From the NCBI GenBank assembly GCA_036377055.1, contig DASUZD010000102.1:1-23241 (forward strand): a DNA stretch of 23,241 bases, in the 5' to 3' direction. The notes beneath the pieces are model-generated. The model saw only the letters and a program-made list of their open reading frames with translations, was not told where the DNA came from and did no database searches. Source of the DNA: DASUZD01 sp036377055. Its GTDB lineage: Bacteria; Actinomycetota; Thermoleophilia; Gaiellales; Gaiellaceae. Of the stretch, positions 8,034 to 16,337 are shown one piece after another. The position numbers were made by a program, and so were the translations under genes. Position 1 is the first letter of the stretch, and each line of letters starts with the position of its first letter.

Positions 8034-8198
8034 GAGGGCTTGGCGGAACATCGGTTGTGCCGCCCGCGGCACGCTGCTCGCCCCGAGGCCGCGTCCTCGG
8101 TAGCGCCCGTATCGGACTGATACGCGCACTCCCTGCGTCCTTGGCCTCGGAACGAGCATCGCACCGCGCGCGGCGAACAGACGTTCCGCCAAGCCCTC
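8034..8198. repeat. Long imperfect dyad (about 165 bp) with perfect 16-bp ends
   Basis: GAGGGCTTGGCGGAAC at 8034-8049 pairs perfectly with 8183-8198. Going inward, 8075-8090 pairs with 8143-8158 (16 bp with two mismatches), and CGTATC at 8108-8113 pairs with GATACG at 8119-8124 around a 5-nt centre. The blocks share one symmetry axis near 8116, and the sequence between them also aligns with its reverse complement with scattered mismatches. The whole could therefore fold as one hairpin of about 80 bp. Candidates are a non-autonomous MITE-like element, a structured 5' leader RNA for the large surface protein, or a bidirectional barrier between divergent genes. No target-site duplication is obvious. 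Confidence 0.75.
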
Positions 8199-8235
8199 TA
8201 GGCCGTTCGGCCCACCCAATAGGCCGAACGGCCTA
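8199..8235. repeat. Perfect 14-bp inverted repeat abutting the long dyad
   Basis: TAGGCCGTTCGGCC (8199-8212) and its exact reverse complement (8222-8235) flank a 9-nt loop. It begins at the base after the long dyad ends. The two form a tandem hairpin block that fills most of the 8014-8358 intergenic interval upstream of the large surface-protein gene. The remaining 8236-8343 shows nothing I recognise. Confidence 0.75.
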
Positions 8236-8343
8236 TTGATCCCGGGCGTCCCAAAAGAGACGATCGTAGATGGTGGTGTCCGAGGGCATCTGCGGCGGCA
8301 ACGACCGTAATCGATGTCGCATACGGGCGCGAGGAAGGCAAAC

Positions 8344-8352
8344 GGGGGGAGG
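8344..8352 (+). promoter_or_regulatory. Ribosome binding site selecting the TTG start of the surface protein
   Basis: GGGGGGAGG lies 6 nt before TTG 8359. The in-frame ATG at 8314 has no such site and would put 15 hydrophilic residues in front of the signal peptide, so TTG 8359 is preferred. Confidence 0.7.
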
Positions 8353-8358
8353 CCCGTC

Positions 8359-11300
8359 TTGAAGCTTCGAATCTCTGCATTGCTGGTGACGGTGGTTGGG
8401 CTGCTCTTCTCGGGGAGCCTGGTTGCAGGCGCGGCGCACGACTCGGCCGGGACAGCTGCTGCGGCCCCCGTCGAGATGACGCTCGCGTGCGCGCTCAAGA
8501 GCAACGGGCTCATGCGCTACGTGACGAATCTGAACCAGTGCAAGAGCACCGAGGACAAGGTCAATGTCAAGCCTGGTCCGGTCACTCTCTGCATCAACCC
8601 GGACGGGTCGGTGCGCAAGATTCCGCCGTTCCAGTGCAAGAAGCCGGGCTTCGTGCTGACGATCCCGCCGGCGAGCGGCACGGTCTACTTCTGCGCCTGG
8701 AACACCACCGGCGTGCTGCGCTACGTCACCTCCCCCGCGCAGTGCACTGCGAACGAGTTCCCTGTCTTCGTCGGGCCCAATGACGCCGCGCCGTTTGTGA
8801 ATACCACGGTGCCGACCAACGGCGCCACCAACGTCGCGGTGAACACGAACATCACGATCAACTTCAGCGAGAACGTGACGTTCTCCACGAGCTCGTTCAC
8901 GCTCCAGTGTCCGAGCGGCACCCCGAAGACCTTCTCCGTCAGCGGCTCCGGCACGTCGACGGCGACGCTCGACCCGACTGCCGACCTCCCGCAGGGGACG
9001 ACGTGCGCCGTCAAGGTGATCGCGAACCAGATCAGCGACACCGACTCGGTCGATCCGCCCGACAACATGACGGCCGACTACAACTTCTCGTTCACGACCG
9101 ACAGCGCGCCGACGGTGTCCAGCACGAACCCGACGAACGGTGCGACCGGCGTGAACCCGAGCAACAACATCGTGATCACGTTCAGCGAGGCCGTGAACGC
9201 GGGCGGCAGCTCGTTCACCATCGAGTGCCCGAGCGGCTCGCCGCAGGCATACGGCGTCACCGGCTCCGGCGGTTCGCAGATCACGCTCGACCCGACGTTC
9301 GACCTGCCCGCGTCGACGACCTGCACAGTCACGGTGATCGCAAACCAGATCAGCGACGTCGATAGCGGCGACCCGCCGGACAACATGGCGGCGAACTACG
9401 TCTTCAGCTTCACGACGGCCGACGCGGCCCCGTCGGTGAGCAGCACGTCGCCGGCGAACGGCGCGGATCACGTCGCGGTGAACACGAACATCACGATCAA
9501 CTTCAGCGAGCCGGTCACATTCTCGAACAGCTCGTTCACGCTCGAGTGTCCGGCTGCGACGCCGAAGAGCTTCTCGGCCAGCGGCTCCGGCACGGCGACG
9601 GCGACGCTCGACCCGACGAGCGACCTGCCCCAGGGGACGGTCTGTGCGGTGAAGGTGATCGCGACCGGTATCAGCGACGTGGACGCGGTCGACCCGCCCG
9701 ACAACATGGCGGCCGACTACAACTTCTCGTTCACGACCGACTCTGCGCCGGCCGTGACGACGACGTCTCCGGCCGACGGCGCGACCGACGTCGCCGCGAA
9801 CACGAACATCACGGTCAACTTCACCGAGCCGGTCACAGTCGACGCGAGCTCGTTCACGATCGTCTGCGACGCCAATCCGCAGACGTTCACGCCTAGCGGC
9901 TCCGGCACGAGCTCGATCACGCTCGATCCGAACTCCAACCTGCCGACCGCGAACTGCACCGTCACCGCGGTCGCAGCCAACATCAGCGACGTCGACGGCG
10001 GCGACCCGCCGGATCACCCGGCGGCGAACTACGTCTTCTCGTTCGCGACCGCCGACGCGGCGCCGTCGGTGACGACCACGACGCCGGCCGACACGGCCGA
10101 CCACGTCGCGGTGAACACGAACATCACGATCAACTTCAGCGAGCCCGTCACCTTCTCGAACAGCTCGTTCACGCTCGAGTGCCCGACCGCGACTCCGGAG
10201 GCCTTCTCGGCTAGCGGCTCAGGCACCTCGACCGCGACACTCGATCCCACGGGCAACCTCCCGGAGGGCACGGTCTGCTCGGTGAAGGTGATCGCAACCG
10301 GGATCAGCGACGTCGACACGGTCGACCCGCCGGACAACATGGCGGCCGACTTCAACTTCTCGTTCACGACCGACTCCGCGCCGGCCGTGACGACCACGAC
10401 TCCGGCCGACGGCGCGATCAACGTCGATCCGACCTCGAACATCACCGTCAACTTCAACGAGAACGTCGACGTCACCGGCAGCTCGTTCACGATCGTGTGC
10501 AACAGCAATTCGCAGGCGTTCACGCCGAGCGGCTCCGGAACGAGCTCGATCACGCTCGATCCGAACTCCGACCTGCCGAGTGCCGCAAGCTGCACCGTCA
10601 CGGCGGTCGCCCTCCAGATCAGCGACAGCGACAGCGGCGACCCGCCGGACCACCCGGCCGCGAACTTTGTCTTCTCGTTCACGACGCAAGACGCCGCGCC
10701 GAGCGTGACCACCACGACGCCTGCGAACGGCGCGACCGACGTCGCGCGCGACACGACGATCCAGATCAACTTCAGCGAGTCGGTCAGCGCGACGAACAAC
10801 GCGTTCACGATCGAGTGCCCGACCGGGACGCCGAAGACGTTCTCGCAGTCGGCGTCGCCTGCGACGAGCTTCACGCTGACTCCGTCGGCGAACCTGCCGG
10901 CGGGGACCGTCTGCACCGTCACCGTCCACAAGGACGAGATCAGCGACACCGACGCGGTCGACCCGCCGGATCACATGGCGGCCGACTACGTCTTCTCGTT
11001 CACGACGAAGGCGAACTCGGCGCCGACCGACATCCAGCTCTCGAACAGCTCGATCGCCGAGAACCAGCCGTCCGGCACCGACATCGGCACGCTCACGACG
11101 ACGGATCCGGACGTGGGCGACACGCACACCTACACGCTCGAGAACACGGGCTGCGGTGGCGGCCCGTTCCCGGACAACAGCTCGTTCCAGATCGGCGGCG
11201 TCTCCAACGACAAGCTCCAGTCGGCGGCCAGCTTCAACTTCGAGGTGAAGAGCTCGTACACGGTCTGCATCCGGTCGACCGACAGCGGCCCGCTCTCCTT

Positions 11301-14300
11301 CGACAAGCAATTCACGATCTCGATCACGAACGTGAATGAGCCGCCGACCGACATCTCGCTCTCGAACAACAACATCGACGAGAACAAGCCCAGCGGGAGC
11401 CTGGTCGGCAACCTCTCGCAGGTCGGCGATCCGGACAGCGGCGAGACCTACACGTTCACGCTGCTGACGTCCGGGTGCTCGGGCAGCTTCCCCGACTCGA
11501 GCAGCTTCCAGGTCTCCGGGTCGCAGCTGCAGAGCGCGGTCAGCTTCAACTTCGAGGTGAAGAACTCGTATTCGATCTGCGTCCGCGTGAACGACCCGGG
11601 CAGCCCGAGCCTCAGCTTCGAGAAGTCGTTCACGATCGCGATCAACAACGTGAACGACAACCCGGTCGACGGCAACGAGTCGGTCAACGCGGTCGGGAAC
11701 ACGCTGCTCGAGTACGGCTCCGTCCCGTCGCCCTCGTCGGCGGCGAAGAAGGTCCTTGCCGGCAACCTGCTCGCGAACGCGACGGACGAGGACCAGCCGC
11801 CGCAGACCCTGTCGATCAGCGCCTCCGACACGACGAGCCTTCACGGCGGCGCCGTCTCCGTCTCCTCGAGCGGTGCGTTCTCGTACGTGCCCGCAGCGGG
11901 ATACACCGGGCCCGACTCGTTCAACTACACCGTCTCCGACGGAAACGGTGGCACGGACACCTCGACGGTCAACATCACGGTCGCGTCGCGCGTCTGGTAC
12001 GTGAAGAACAACGCGACGGCTGGCGGCACCGGCCGCTCGACCGACCCGTTCGACACGCTCGGCGAGGCCGACACGGCCGCCAACGCGACCGGTGACATCA
12101 CGTACGTCTACAAGGGCGACGGGACGACGACCGGCCTCACCGGCGGCTTCTCGCTGCTGGACAACCAGAAGCTGCTCGGCGAGCCGGTGAACCTCGTCGT
12201 CGGCGCGGACACGCTCGCGACCGGCACGCCCGCGAACCGACCGTCGCTCTCCGGCACGGTCGCCCTCGCTTCGGCCAGCCGCGTCGAGGCAGTGGACATC
12301 GCCGGTAGCGGCGGTGCAGCCATCGCCGGCACGAACACCGGCGGCTCCGACGTCACAAACGTGAACCTGAGCGGTGGGGCGGGTGGCGTGGCGCTCACGG
12401 GCGCGGCGGCCGGCACGTTCAACTTCACGAACTTCACCATCAACACGACCGGCGGCACCGGCTTCCTCGTGGGTAGCTCGGGCAGCCCGACGATCAACGT
12501 CGGCTCCGGCTCGACCGAGAACGTCAGCGCAACCGGAGGCCCGGCGGTCAGCGTGACGAACGCGAACACAGCTTCGAGCCTGTCCTTCGACGCCGTTTCG
12601 TCCACGAACAGCGGGACGGCCGGCATCGCCCTCACCACGAACGGAGCCACTCCGTTCAGCGCGTCGAGCGGAAGCATCTCCGGCGCGGCCGGCGACGCCG
12701 TCGTCGTCAACGGCGGGTCGGGGAACGTCACCTACCCGGGCACGCTCGGGAACGGGAGCGGCGGTACTGCCAACATCACCAACCGCACGGGCGGCGCGAT
12801 CTCGCTCTCGGGCGACATCAACGACACGAACGACGCCGGCGGCGGCATCACGATGTCCGGCAACACCGGCGGCTCGACGACGTTCAGCGGCTCGACGAAG
12901 ACGCTGAACACGGGCGCGTCGGCCGCGTTCTCGTCGACCGGCTCGGCCCAGACGATCACGTTCTCTAACGGCGGCCTGAACATCGACACGACCTCCGGCG
13001 CGGGCTTCAGCGCGACTGGCGGCGGCACCGTCAACGTCACCGGCACGGTGAACACGATCGACACGACGACCGGAACCGCTCTCAACGTCGCGAGCACGAA
13101 CATCGGCGCGAGCGGCCTTACCTTCGAGCACATCTCCGCGAACGGCGCCGCCAACGGCATCGTGCTGAACACCACGGGCGCAAGCGGCAGCCTCACCGTC
13201 ACCGGGACAGGCTCGGCCGGTAGCGGCGGCACGATCCAGAACATCGCGGGCGCCGACCTCGCGACCAACAACTGCGGCGCCGCAGGCGCAGCCGCAGGTG
13301 TCGGCGTCTACCTCAACAGCACGCAGTCCCCGTCACTCTCGTGGATGAACTTCACGGGCACGTTCGGGAACTTCGGGATCCTCGGCTACACCGTTAGCGG
13401 GTTCACGCTCGACCACGCCTCGATGACCGGCACGTTCGGCGACAACGTGAACGTCGACGACGACACGGTCCACTTCTGTGGGCTGACCGGCAGCGCCACC
13501 ATCTCGAACAGCACGATCTCGAACGGCGCCGAGTCCAACCTCCGGGTCGTCAACGCGTCAGGGACGCTTAACCGAATCACGCTTCAGAGCGACACGTTCG
13601 GCCTGAACCAGACGAACGGCGGCGGCGGAACGCTGATCGAGGCCGACGGCGGAACGACGAACGTCACCGTCCTGGACTCGACCTTCCAGGGATCCCGGGG
13701 GACTCCGTTCGATGCGCTGTCACAGACCGGCGCAACGATGGATCTCGTCTTCGGTTCTCCAGGCCACGGCAACACCATCCACAACACGCACTCAAACATC
13801 GTGCCGTTTGCCCAGGACCTCGCAGTGACCCCGACCGGAACGGAGACGTTCGACATCAACAGCAACCACTTCGACTCGGCGTCCGCGGTCCAGGCTCAAG
13901 GCGGCGTGTTCATCAACGCGGCCCTTGGCACTGCGACCGCGACCGGCTACTTCCGGAACAACACGATCGGCAACTCCGGCGTGGCCAACTCGGGATCGAG
14001 CGGCAACGACCCGGGCCTCGACGTCGAGTCGAACGGCGGCGGCGACCTGACGATCGTCGTCAACAACAACCAGATGTACCAGTGGGGCTCGAACGGAGCC
14101 GGCTTCCTCCTGCAGGCCGGCGCGACCGGCGTCAATCCGACGAACATCAATGCAACGGTTACGAACAACACGATCGCGCAGCCGGGAACGTTCGCCGTGG
14201 CCAACAACGCCCAGGGCTTCCAGCTCAACAACGGGACGACCTCGGGCGAGAACTTCACGACGTGCCTGAAGTTCCAGGGCAACACACTGAACGGCTCTGG

Positions 14301-14538
14301 CACGGGTGCCGGCGGAGACAGCCGCTTCCGCCAGCGCTTCGACACGAAGGTGCAGATGCCCGGCTATACCGGTGCTCAGGACGGCGGCACGCTCGGCGCC
14401 GATGTGCGGAGCTACATCCAGGGACTGAATCCGACCGGTCCGCCGACGGTCACCGTCGTGTCCTCGACGGCCGGCGGCGGTGGCTTCTTCAACACACCGG
14501 GCCCGGGCAACGCCTGCGCCGTCCCGTCGTTCCCGTAG
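8359..14538 (+). CDS. Giant secreted multi-domain surface protein: Cys repeats, seven Ig-like, two cadherin-like, beta-helix
   Basis: A 2059-residue protein. It starts at TTG with a signal peptide (KLRISALLVTVVGLLFSG; likely cleavage in the AGAA area, about residue 26). Residues ~35-143 hold three Cys-pair repeats of the form C...G..RYV....QC. Residues 144-887 are seven Big_5/SbsA-type Ig-like repeats of ~106 aa, each with two cysteines and a D(T/V/S)D..DPPD motif near its end. Residues 888-994 and 995-1101 are two cadherin-like repeats (NVNEPPTDI, NNVNDNPVD junctions). Residues ~1102-1210 are a tandem Ig/cadherin-like domain. From ~1211 (VWYVKNN) to the end is a right-handed beta-helix rich in N, T, S and G, closing with a conserved-looking PGYTG...GGGGFF tail. 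No LPxTG or C-terminal membrane helix is present, so attachment is unknown. I recall the C-terminal part as the widespread 'beta strand repeat-containing' family. Probable adhesin or cell-surface fibre. Confidence 0.9.
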   Translation: MKLRISALLVTVVGLLFSGSLVAGAAHDSAGTAAAAPVEMTLACALKSNGLMRYVTNLNQCKSTEDKVNVKPGPVTLCINPDGSVRKIPPFQCKKPGFVLTIPPASGTVYFCAWNTTGVLRYVTSPAQCTANEFPVFVGPNDAAPFVNTTVPTNGATNVAVNTNITINFSENVTFSTSSFTLQCPSGTPKTFSVSGSGTSTATLDPTADLPQGTTCAVKVIANQISDTDSVDPPDNMTADYNFSFTTDSAPTVSSTNPTNGATGVNPSNNIVITFSEAVNAGGSSFTIECPSGSPQAYGVTGSGGSQITLDPTFDLPASTTCTVTVIANQISDVDSGDPPDNMAANYVFSFTTADAAPSVSSTSPANGADHVAVNTNITINFSEPVTFSNSSFTLECPAATPKSFSASGSGTATATLDPTSDLPQGTVCAVKVIATGISDVDAVDPPDNMAADYNFSFTTDSAPAVTTTSPADGATDVAANTNITVNFTEPVTVDASSFTIVCDANPQTFTPSGSGTSSITLDPNSNLPTANCTVTAVAANISDVDGGDPPDHPAANYVFSFATADAAPSVTTTTPADTADHVAVNTNITINFSEPVTFSNSSFTLECPTATPEAFSASGSGTSTATLDPTGNLPEGTVCSVKVIATGISDVDTVDPPDNMAADFNFSFTTDSAPAVTTTTPADGAINVDPTSNITVNFNENVDVTGSSFTIVCNSNSQAFTPSGSGTSSITLDPNSDLPSAASCTVTAVALQISDSDSGDPPDHPAANFVFSFTTQDAAPSVTTTTPANGATDVARDTTIQINFSESVSATNNAFTIECPTGTPKTFSQSASPATSFTLTPSANLPAGTVCTVTVHKDEISDTDAVDPPDHMAADYVFSFTTKANSAPTDIQLSNSSIAENQPSGTDIGTLTTTDPDVGDTHTYTLENTGCGGGPFPDNSSFQIGGVSNDKLQSAASFNFEVKSSYTVCIRSTDSGPLSFDKQFTISITNVNEPPTDISLSNNNIDENKPSGSLVGNLSQVGDPDSGETYTFTLLTSGCSGSFPDSSSFQVSGSQLQSAVSFNFEVKNSYSICVRVNDPGSPSLSFEKSFTIAINNVNDNPVDGNESVNAVGNTLLEYGSVPSPSSAAKKVLAGNLLANATDEDQPPQTLSISASDTTSLHGGAVSVSSSGAFSYVPAAGYTGPDSFNYTVSDGNGGTDTSTVNITVASRVWYVKNNATAGGTGRSTDPFDTLGEADTAANATGDITYVYKGDGTTTGLTGGFSLLDNQKLLGEPVNLVVGADTLATGTPANRPSLSGTVALASASRVEAVDIAGSGGAAIAGTNTGGSDVTNVNLSGGAGGVALTGAAAGTFNFTNFTINTTGGTGFLVGSSGSPTINVGSGSTENVSATGGPAVSVTNANTASSLSFDAVSSTNSGTAGIALTTNGATPFSASSGSISGAAGDAVVVNGGSGNVTYPGTLGNGSGGTANITNRTGGAISLSGDINDTNDAGGGITMSGNTGGSTTFSGSTKTLNTGASAAFSSTGSAQTITFSNGGLNIDTTSGAGFSATGGGTVNVTGTVNTIDTTTGTALNVASTNIGASGLTFEHISANGAANGIVLNTTGASGSLTVTGTGSAGSGGTIQNIAGADLATNNCGAAGAAAGVGVYLNSTQSPSLSWMNFTGTFGNFGILGYTVSGFTLDHASMTGTFGDNVNVDDDTVHFCGLTGSATISNSTISNGAESNLRVVNASGTLNRITLQSDTFGLNQTNGGGGTLIEADGGTTNVTVLDSTFQGSRGTPFDALSQTGATMDLVFGSPGHGNTIHNTHSNIVPFAQDLAVTPTGTETFDINSNHFDSASAVQAQGGVFINAALGTATATGYFRNNTIGNSGVANSGSSGNDPGLDVESNGGGDLTIVVNNNQMYQWGSNGAGFLLQAGATGVNPTNINATVTNNTIAQPGTFAVANNAQGFQLNNGTTSGENFTTCLKFQGNTLNGSGTGAGGDSRFRQRFDTKVQMPGYTGAQDGGTLGADVRSYIQGLNPTGPPTVTVVSSTAGGGGFFNTPGPGNACAVPSFP
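8788..11019 (+). repeat. Seven tandem ~318-bp Ig-domain repeats with a two-domain (A/B) period
   Basis: Domain starts fall at 8788, 9106, 9427, 9745, 10060, 10378 and 10696. Repeats 1, 3 and 5 share NTNITINFSE, TFSxSSFTL and VDPPDNMAAD-type segments. Repeats 2, 4 and 6 share GDPPD followed by AANYVFSF or AANFVFSF. Repeat 7 is a hybrid or capping unit. The A-type copies recur every 633-639 bp, and repeats 3 and 5 look nearly identical over long DNA stretches, pointing to recent duplication of a two-domain unit. Confidence 0.85.
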
Positions 14539-14565
14539 AACCGCGACAAGCAATCAAGTGAGGTA

Positions 14566-14596
14566 GGCCTTCGGCCCGGTTACCGGGCCGAAGGCC
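14566..14596. repeat. Perfect 31-bp odd-centred palindrome after the surface-protein gene
   Basis: GGCCTTCGGCCCGGT, one central T, then its exact reverse complement. It starts 28 nt after the stop of the giant gene and is not followed by a T run. It could act as a terminator between the giant gene and the tail-collar operon, or be a REP-like element. The rest of 14597-14762 shows no clear feature. Confidence 0.8.
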
Positions 14597-14773
14597 CACT
14601 GGAGGTCATGTTCGCTTGCTCGTCGCAACCGTCAGGCACAACGAACGGGTCGTTCCTAGCCGCCTTTCGGGCACCAAAGCGACCGCGCCTAGACACGGCG
14701 CAGGCTGCCGTTCTAGACTCGCCCGACCTACGCCGGGCAATCCGCTACCCAGACCCCGTGAGAGGAGATGCCG

Positions 14774-15268
14774 ATGGCTGAACCCTTCCTGTCTGAGATC
14801 AGGATCATGAGCTTCAACTTCGCGCCGAAGGGGTGGGCGCTCTGCAACGGCCAGCTGCTGCCGATCAACCAGAACCAGGGGCTCTTCTCGCTCCTCGGGA
14901 CGACGTACGGCGGCAACGGTCAAACGACCTTCGGGCTCCCGGAGCTGCGCGGGCGCGTCGCGATCCACGAAGGGAATGGTCACACCCTCGGCGAGAAGGC
15001 CGGGTCGGAGGCTGTGACGATCAACAGTCAGACGCTCCCGACGCACAACCACCAGGTCAAGGTCTTCAACGACAATGCGAACGCGACGCCGGCCGGGAAC
15101 TTCTTCGCAGCAGCGAACAACACCTACCAGCCCTTTCCGGCGAACACGAACCTCGCACCGAACTCGGTGACGAACACCGGTGGTTCGCAGCCGCACACGA
15201 ACCAGCAGCCGTTCACGGTGCTGAGCTTCTGCATCGCACTCCAGGGCATCTTCCCCTCCCAGACCTAG
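14774..15268 (+). CDS. Tail-collar domain protein 1 (MdpB/PF07484-like)
   Basis: 164 residues, MAEPFLSEIRIMSFNFAPKG. ATG 14774 is chosen over ATG 14768 because AGGAG at 14763-14767 is properly spaced only for the former. The phage tail-collar signature is complete: FAPKGWALCNGQLLPI, LFSLLGTTYGGNG, then LPELRGRVAIHEG. The metal-site-like LPTHNHQV and the C-terminal GGSQPHTNQQP and IALQGIFP segments also belong to the family. In phages this domain forms receptor-binding trimeric tips. Stand-alone bacterial copies ('microcystin-dependent protein' type) have unclear roles. No signal peptide is visible. It is the first gene of a tight four-gene operon, preceded by a palindrome that separates it from the giant surface-protein gene. 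Confidence 0.93.
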   Translation: MAEPFLSEIRIMSFNFAPKGWALCNGQLLPINQNQGLFSLLGTTYGGNGQTTFGLPELRGRVAIHEGNGHTLGEKAGSEAVTINSQTLPTHNHQVKVFNDNANATPAGNFFAAANNTYQPFPANTNLAPNSVTNTGGSQPHTNQQPFTVLSFCIALQGIFPSQT

Positions 15269-15278
15269 AGAGGACGCG

Positions 15279-15800
15279 ATGGCTCAACCATACGTTGGCG
15301 AGATTCGGATGTTCGCCGGCAACTTCGCGCCGGCAGGGTGGATGTTCTGCGACGGGACGACGCTTCCGATCTCCGAGAACGAGACGCTCTTCCAGCTCAT
15401 CGGCACGACCTACGGCGGAGACGGCCAGAGCAACTTCAACCTCCCCGACCTCCGTGGCCGCGTACCCATTCACCAGGGCACGAGCACGGCGGGGGGAACG
15501 ACCTACACGATGGGTGAGATGGCCGGCGTCGAGACGGTGACGCTGACGACGCAGCAGATCCCCCAGCACAACCATGCGCTTCTGGCGACGCAACTCGCGG
15601 GGACGCAGCCCAACCCGGGCGGAAACATCCTCTCCAACAGCCAAGGCCCTCAGCCGTACATCCAAGAGAGTCCGGACGGTCAGCTGAACGCCCAGGCGAT
15701 CCAGCCGTCGGGCGGCAGCCAGCCGCACGAGAACATGCAGCCCTACCTCGGGATCAACTACATCATCTCGCTCTTCGGAATCTTCCCCTCACCCACCTAG
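15279..15800 (+). CDS. Tail-collar domain protein 2 (MdpB/PF07484-like)
   Basis: 173 residues, MAQPYVGEIRMFAGNFAPAG, starting 10 nt after the previous stop with AGAGGAC as ribosome site. It has the same architecture as its neighbours: GWMFCDGTTLPI, LIGTTYGGDG, LPDLRGRVPIHQG, the IPQHNHAL motif, GGSQPHENMQPY, and a final FGIFPSPT. It differs from copy 1 throughout the middle (about residues 60-135), including a TMGEMAGVETVTLT strand block, so this is not a recent duplicate. The three different copies in one operon suggest a heterotrimer or three related tips with different binding surfaces; that is inference. Confidence 0.93.
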   Translation: MAQPYVGEIRMFAGNFAPAGWMFCDGTTLPISENETLFQLIGTTYGGDGQSNFNLPDLRGRVPIHQGTSTAGGTTYTMGEMAGVETVTLTTQQIPQHNHALLATQLAGTQPNPGGNILSNSQGPQPYIQESPDGQLNAQAIQPSGGSQPHENMQPYLGINYIISLFGIFPSPT

Positions 15801-15809
15801 GAGGCGAAA

Positions 15810-16337
15810 GTGGCAGACCCGTTCGTCGCCGAAATCCGGATCTTCCCGTTCAACTTCGCTCCGAAGGGGTGGGCGTTCTGCGACGGGCAGCTCCTGCCGA
15901 TCTCGCAGAACACGGCACTCTTCTCGCTGCTCGGCACCACGTACGGCGGGGACGGCAAGAGCACCTTCGCGTTGCCGGACCTCCAGGGCTCCGCCGGGCT
16001 CCACGTCGGCGGCAACCAGCCCGGCCCCGGGCTGAGCCTCTACGACCTCGGGCAGGTCGGGGGTGTGGAAACCGTGACGCTGCTGAACACCGAGATGCCG
16101 TCGCACAACCACTTCATGACGGCGCAGACGATCGATCAGGGCGACCACCGCATCCCCGACCCCACGCTCAACCTGGCCAACGCGCAGATGTACATCGCCA
16201 ATGGGACTCAGGGGGCGTTTCTCGACCAGCGCGCGCTCAGCCTCTTCGGCGGCTCGCTGCCGCACAACAACCTGATGCCCTACCTGACGCTCAACTTCTG
16301 CCTCGCACTCCAGGGCGTCTTCCCACCGCGAACCTGA
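15810..16337 (+). CDS. Tail-collar domain protein 3 (MdpB/PF07484-like)
   Basis: 175 residues from GTG 15810 (MADPFVAEIRIFPFNFAPKG), with a strong AGGAGG at 15799-15804 that overlaps the previous gene's stop. Collar motifs are GWAFCDGQLLPI, LLGTTYGGDG and LPDLQGSAGLHVGG. In the last, the usual RGR is changed to QGS, unlike copies 1 and 2. MPSHNHFM and SLPHNNLMPY are present, and the end is LQGVFPPRT. The N-terminal third is closest to copy 1. Its stop TGA overlaps the CTG start of the acetyltransferase gene, so the two are translationally coupled. Confidence 0.93.
   Translation: MADPFVAEIRIFPFNFAPKGWAFCDGQLLPISQNTALFSLLGTTYGGDGKSTFALPDLQGSAGLHVGGNQPGPGLSLYDLGQVGGVETVTLLNTEMPSHNHFMTAQTIDQGDHRIPDPTLNLANAQMYIANGTQGAFLDQRALSLFGGSLPHNNLMPYLTLNFCLALQGVFPPRT

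Noticed and set aside
8314..8358. ATG 8314 as the start of the giant surface protein
   Set aside because: No ribosome site and a hydrophilic stretch before the signal peptide; TTG 8359 has a strong GGGGGGAGG site and gives a normal signal peptide.
8788..11019. CRISPR array or tandem DNA satellite
   Set aside because: The repeats are about 318 bp, coding, in frame and diverged as protein domains, with no short direct repeats and unique spacers.
10219..13131. A 970-codon open frame on the minus strand opposite the giant gene (and a 623-codon one at 8233-10104)
   Set aside because: Arg/Val/Asp/Ala-dominated, low-complexity translation with no domain; it is the antisense shadow of a repetitive GC-rich coding region on the plus strand.
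14774..16337. Prophage or tailocin remnant because of the three tail-collar proteins
   Set aside because: No capsid, portal, terminase, tube, sheath, baseplate, lysis or integrase gene in the window; neighbours are a secreted surface protein, GNAT and DUF6916-like genes, as in stand-alone collar clusters.
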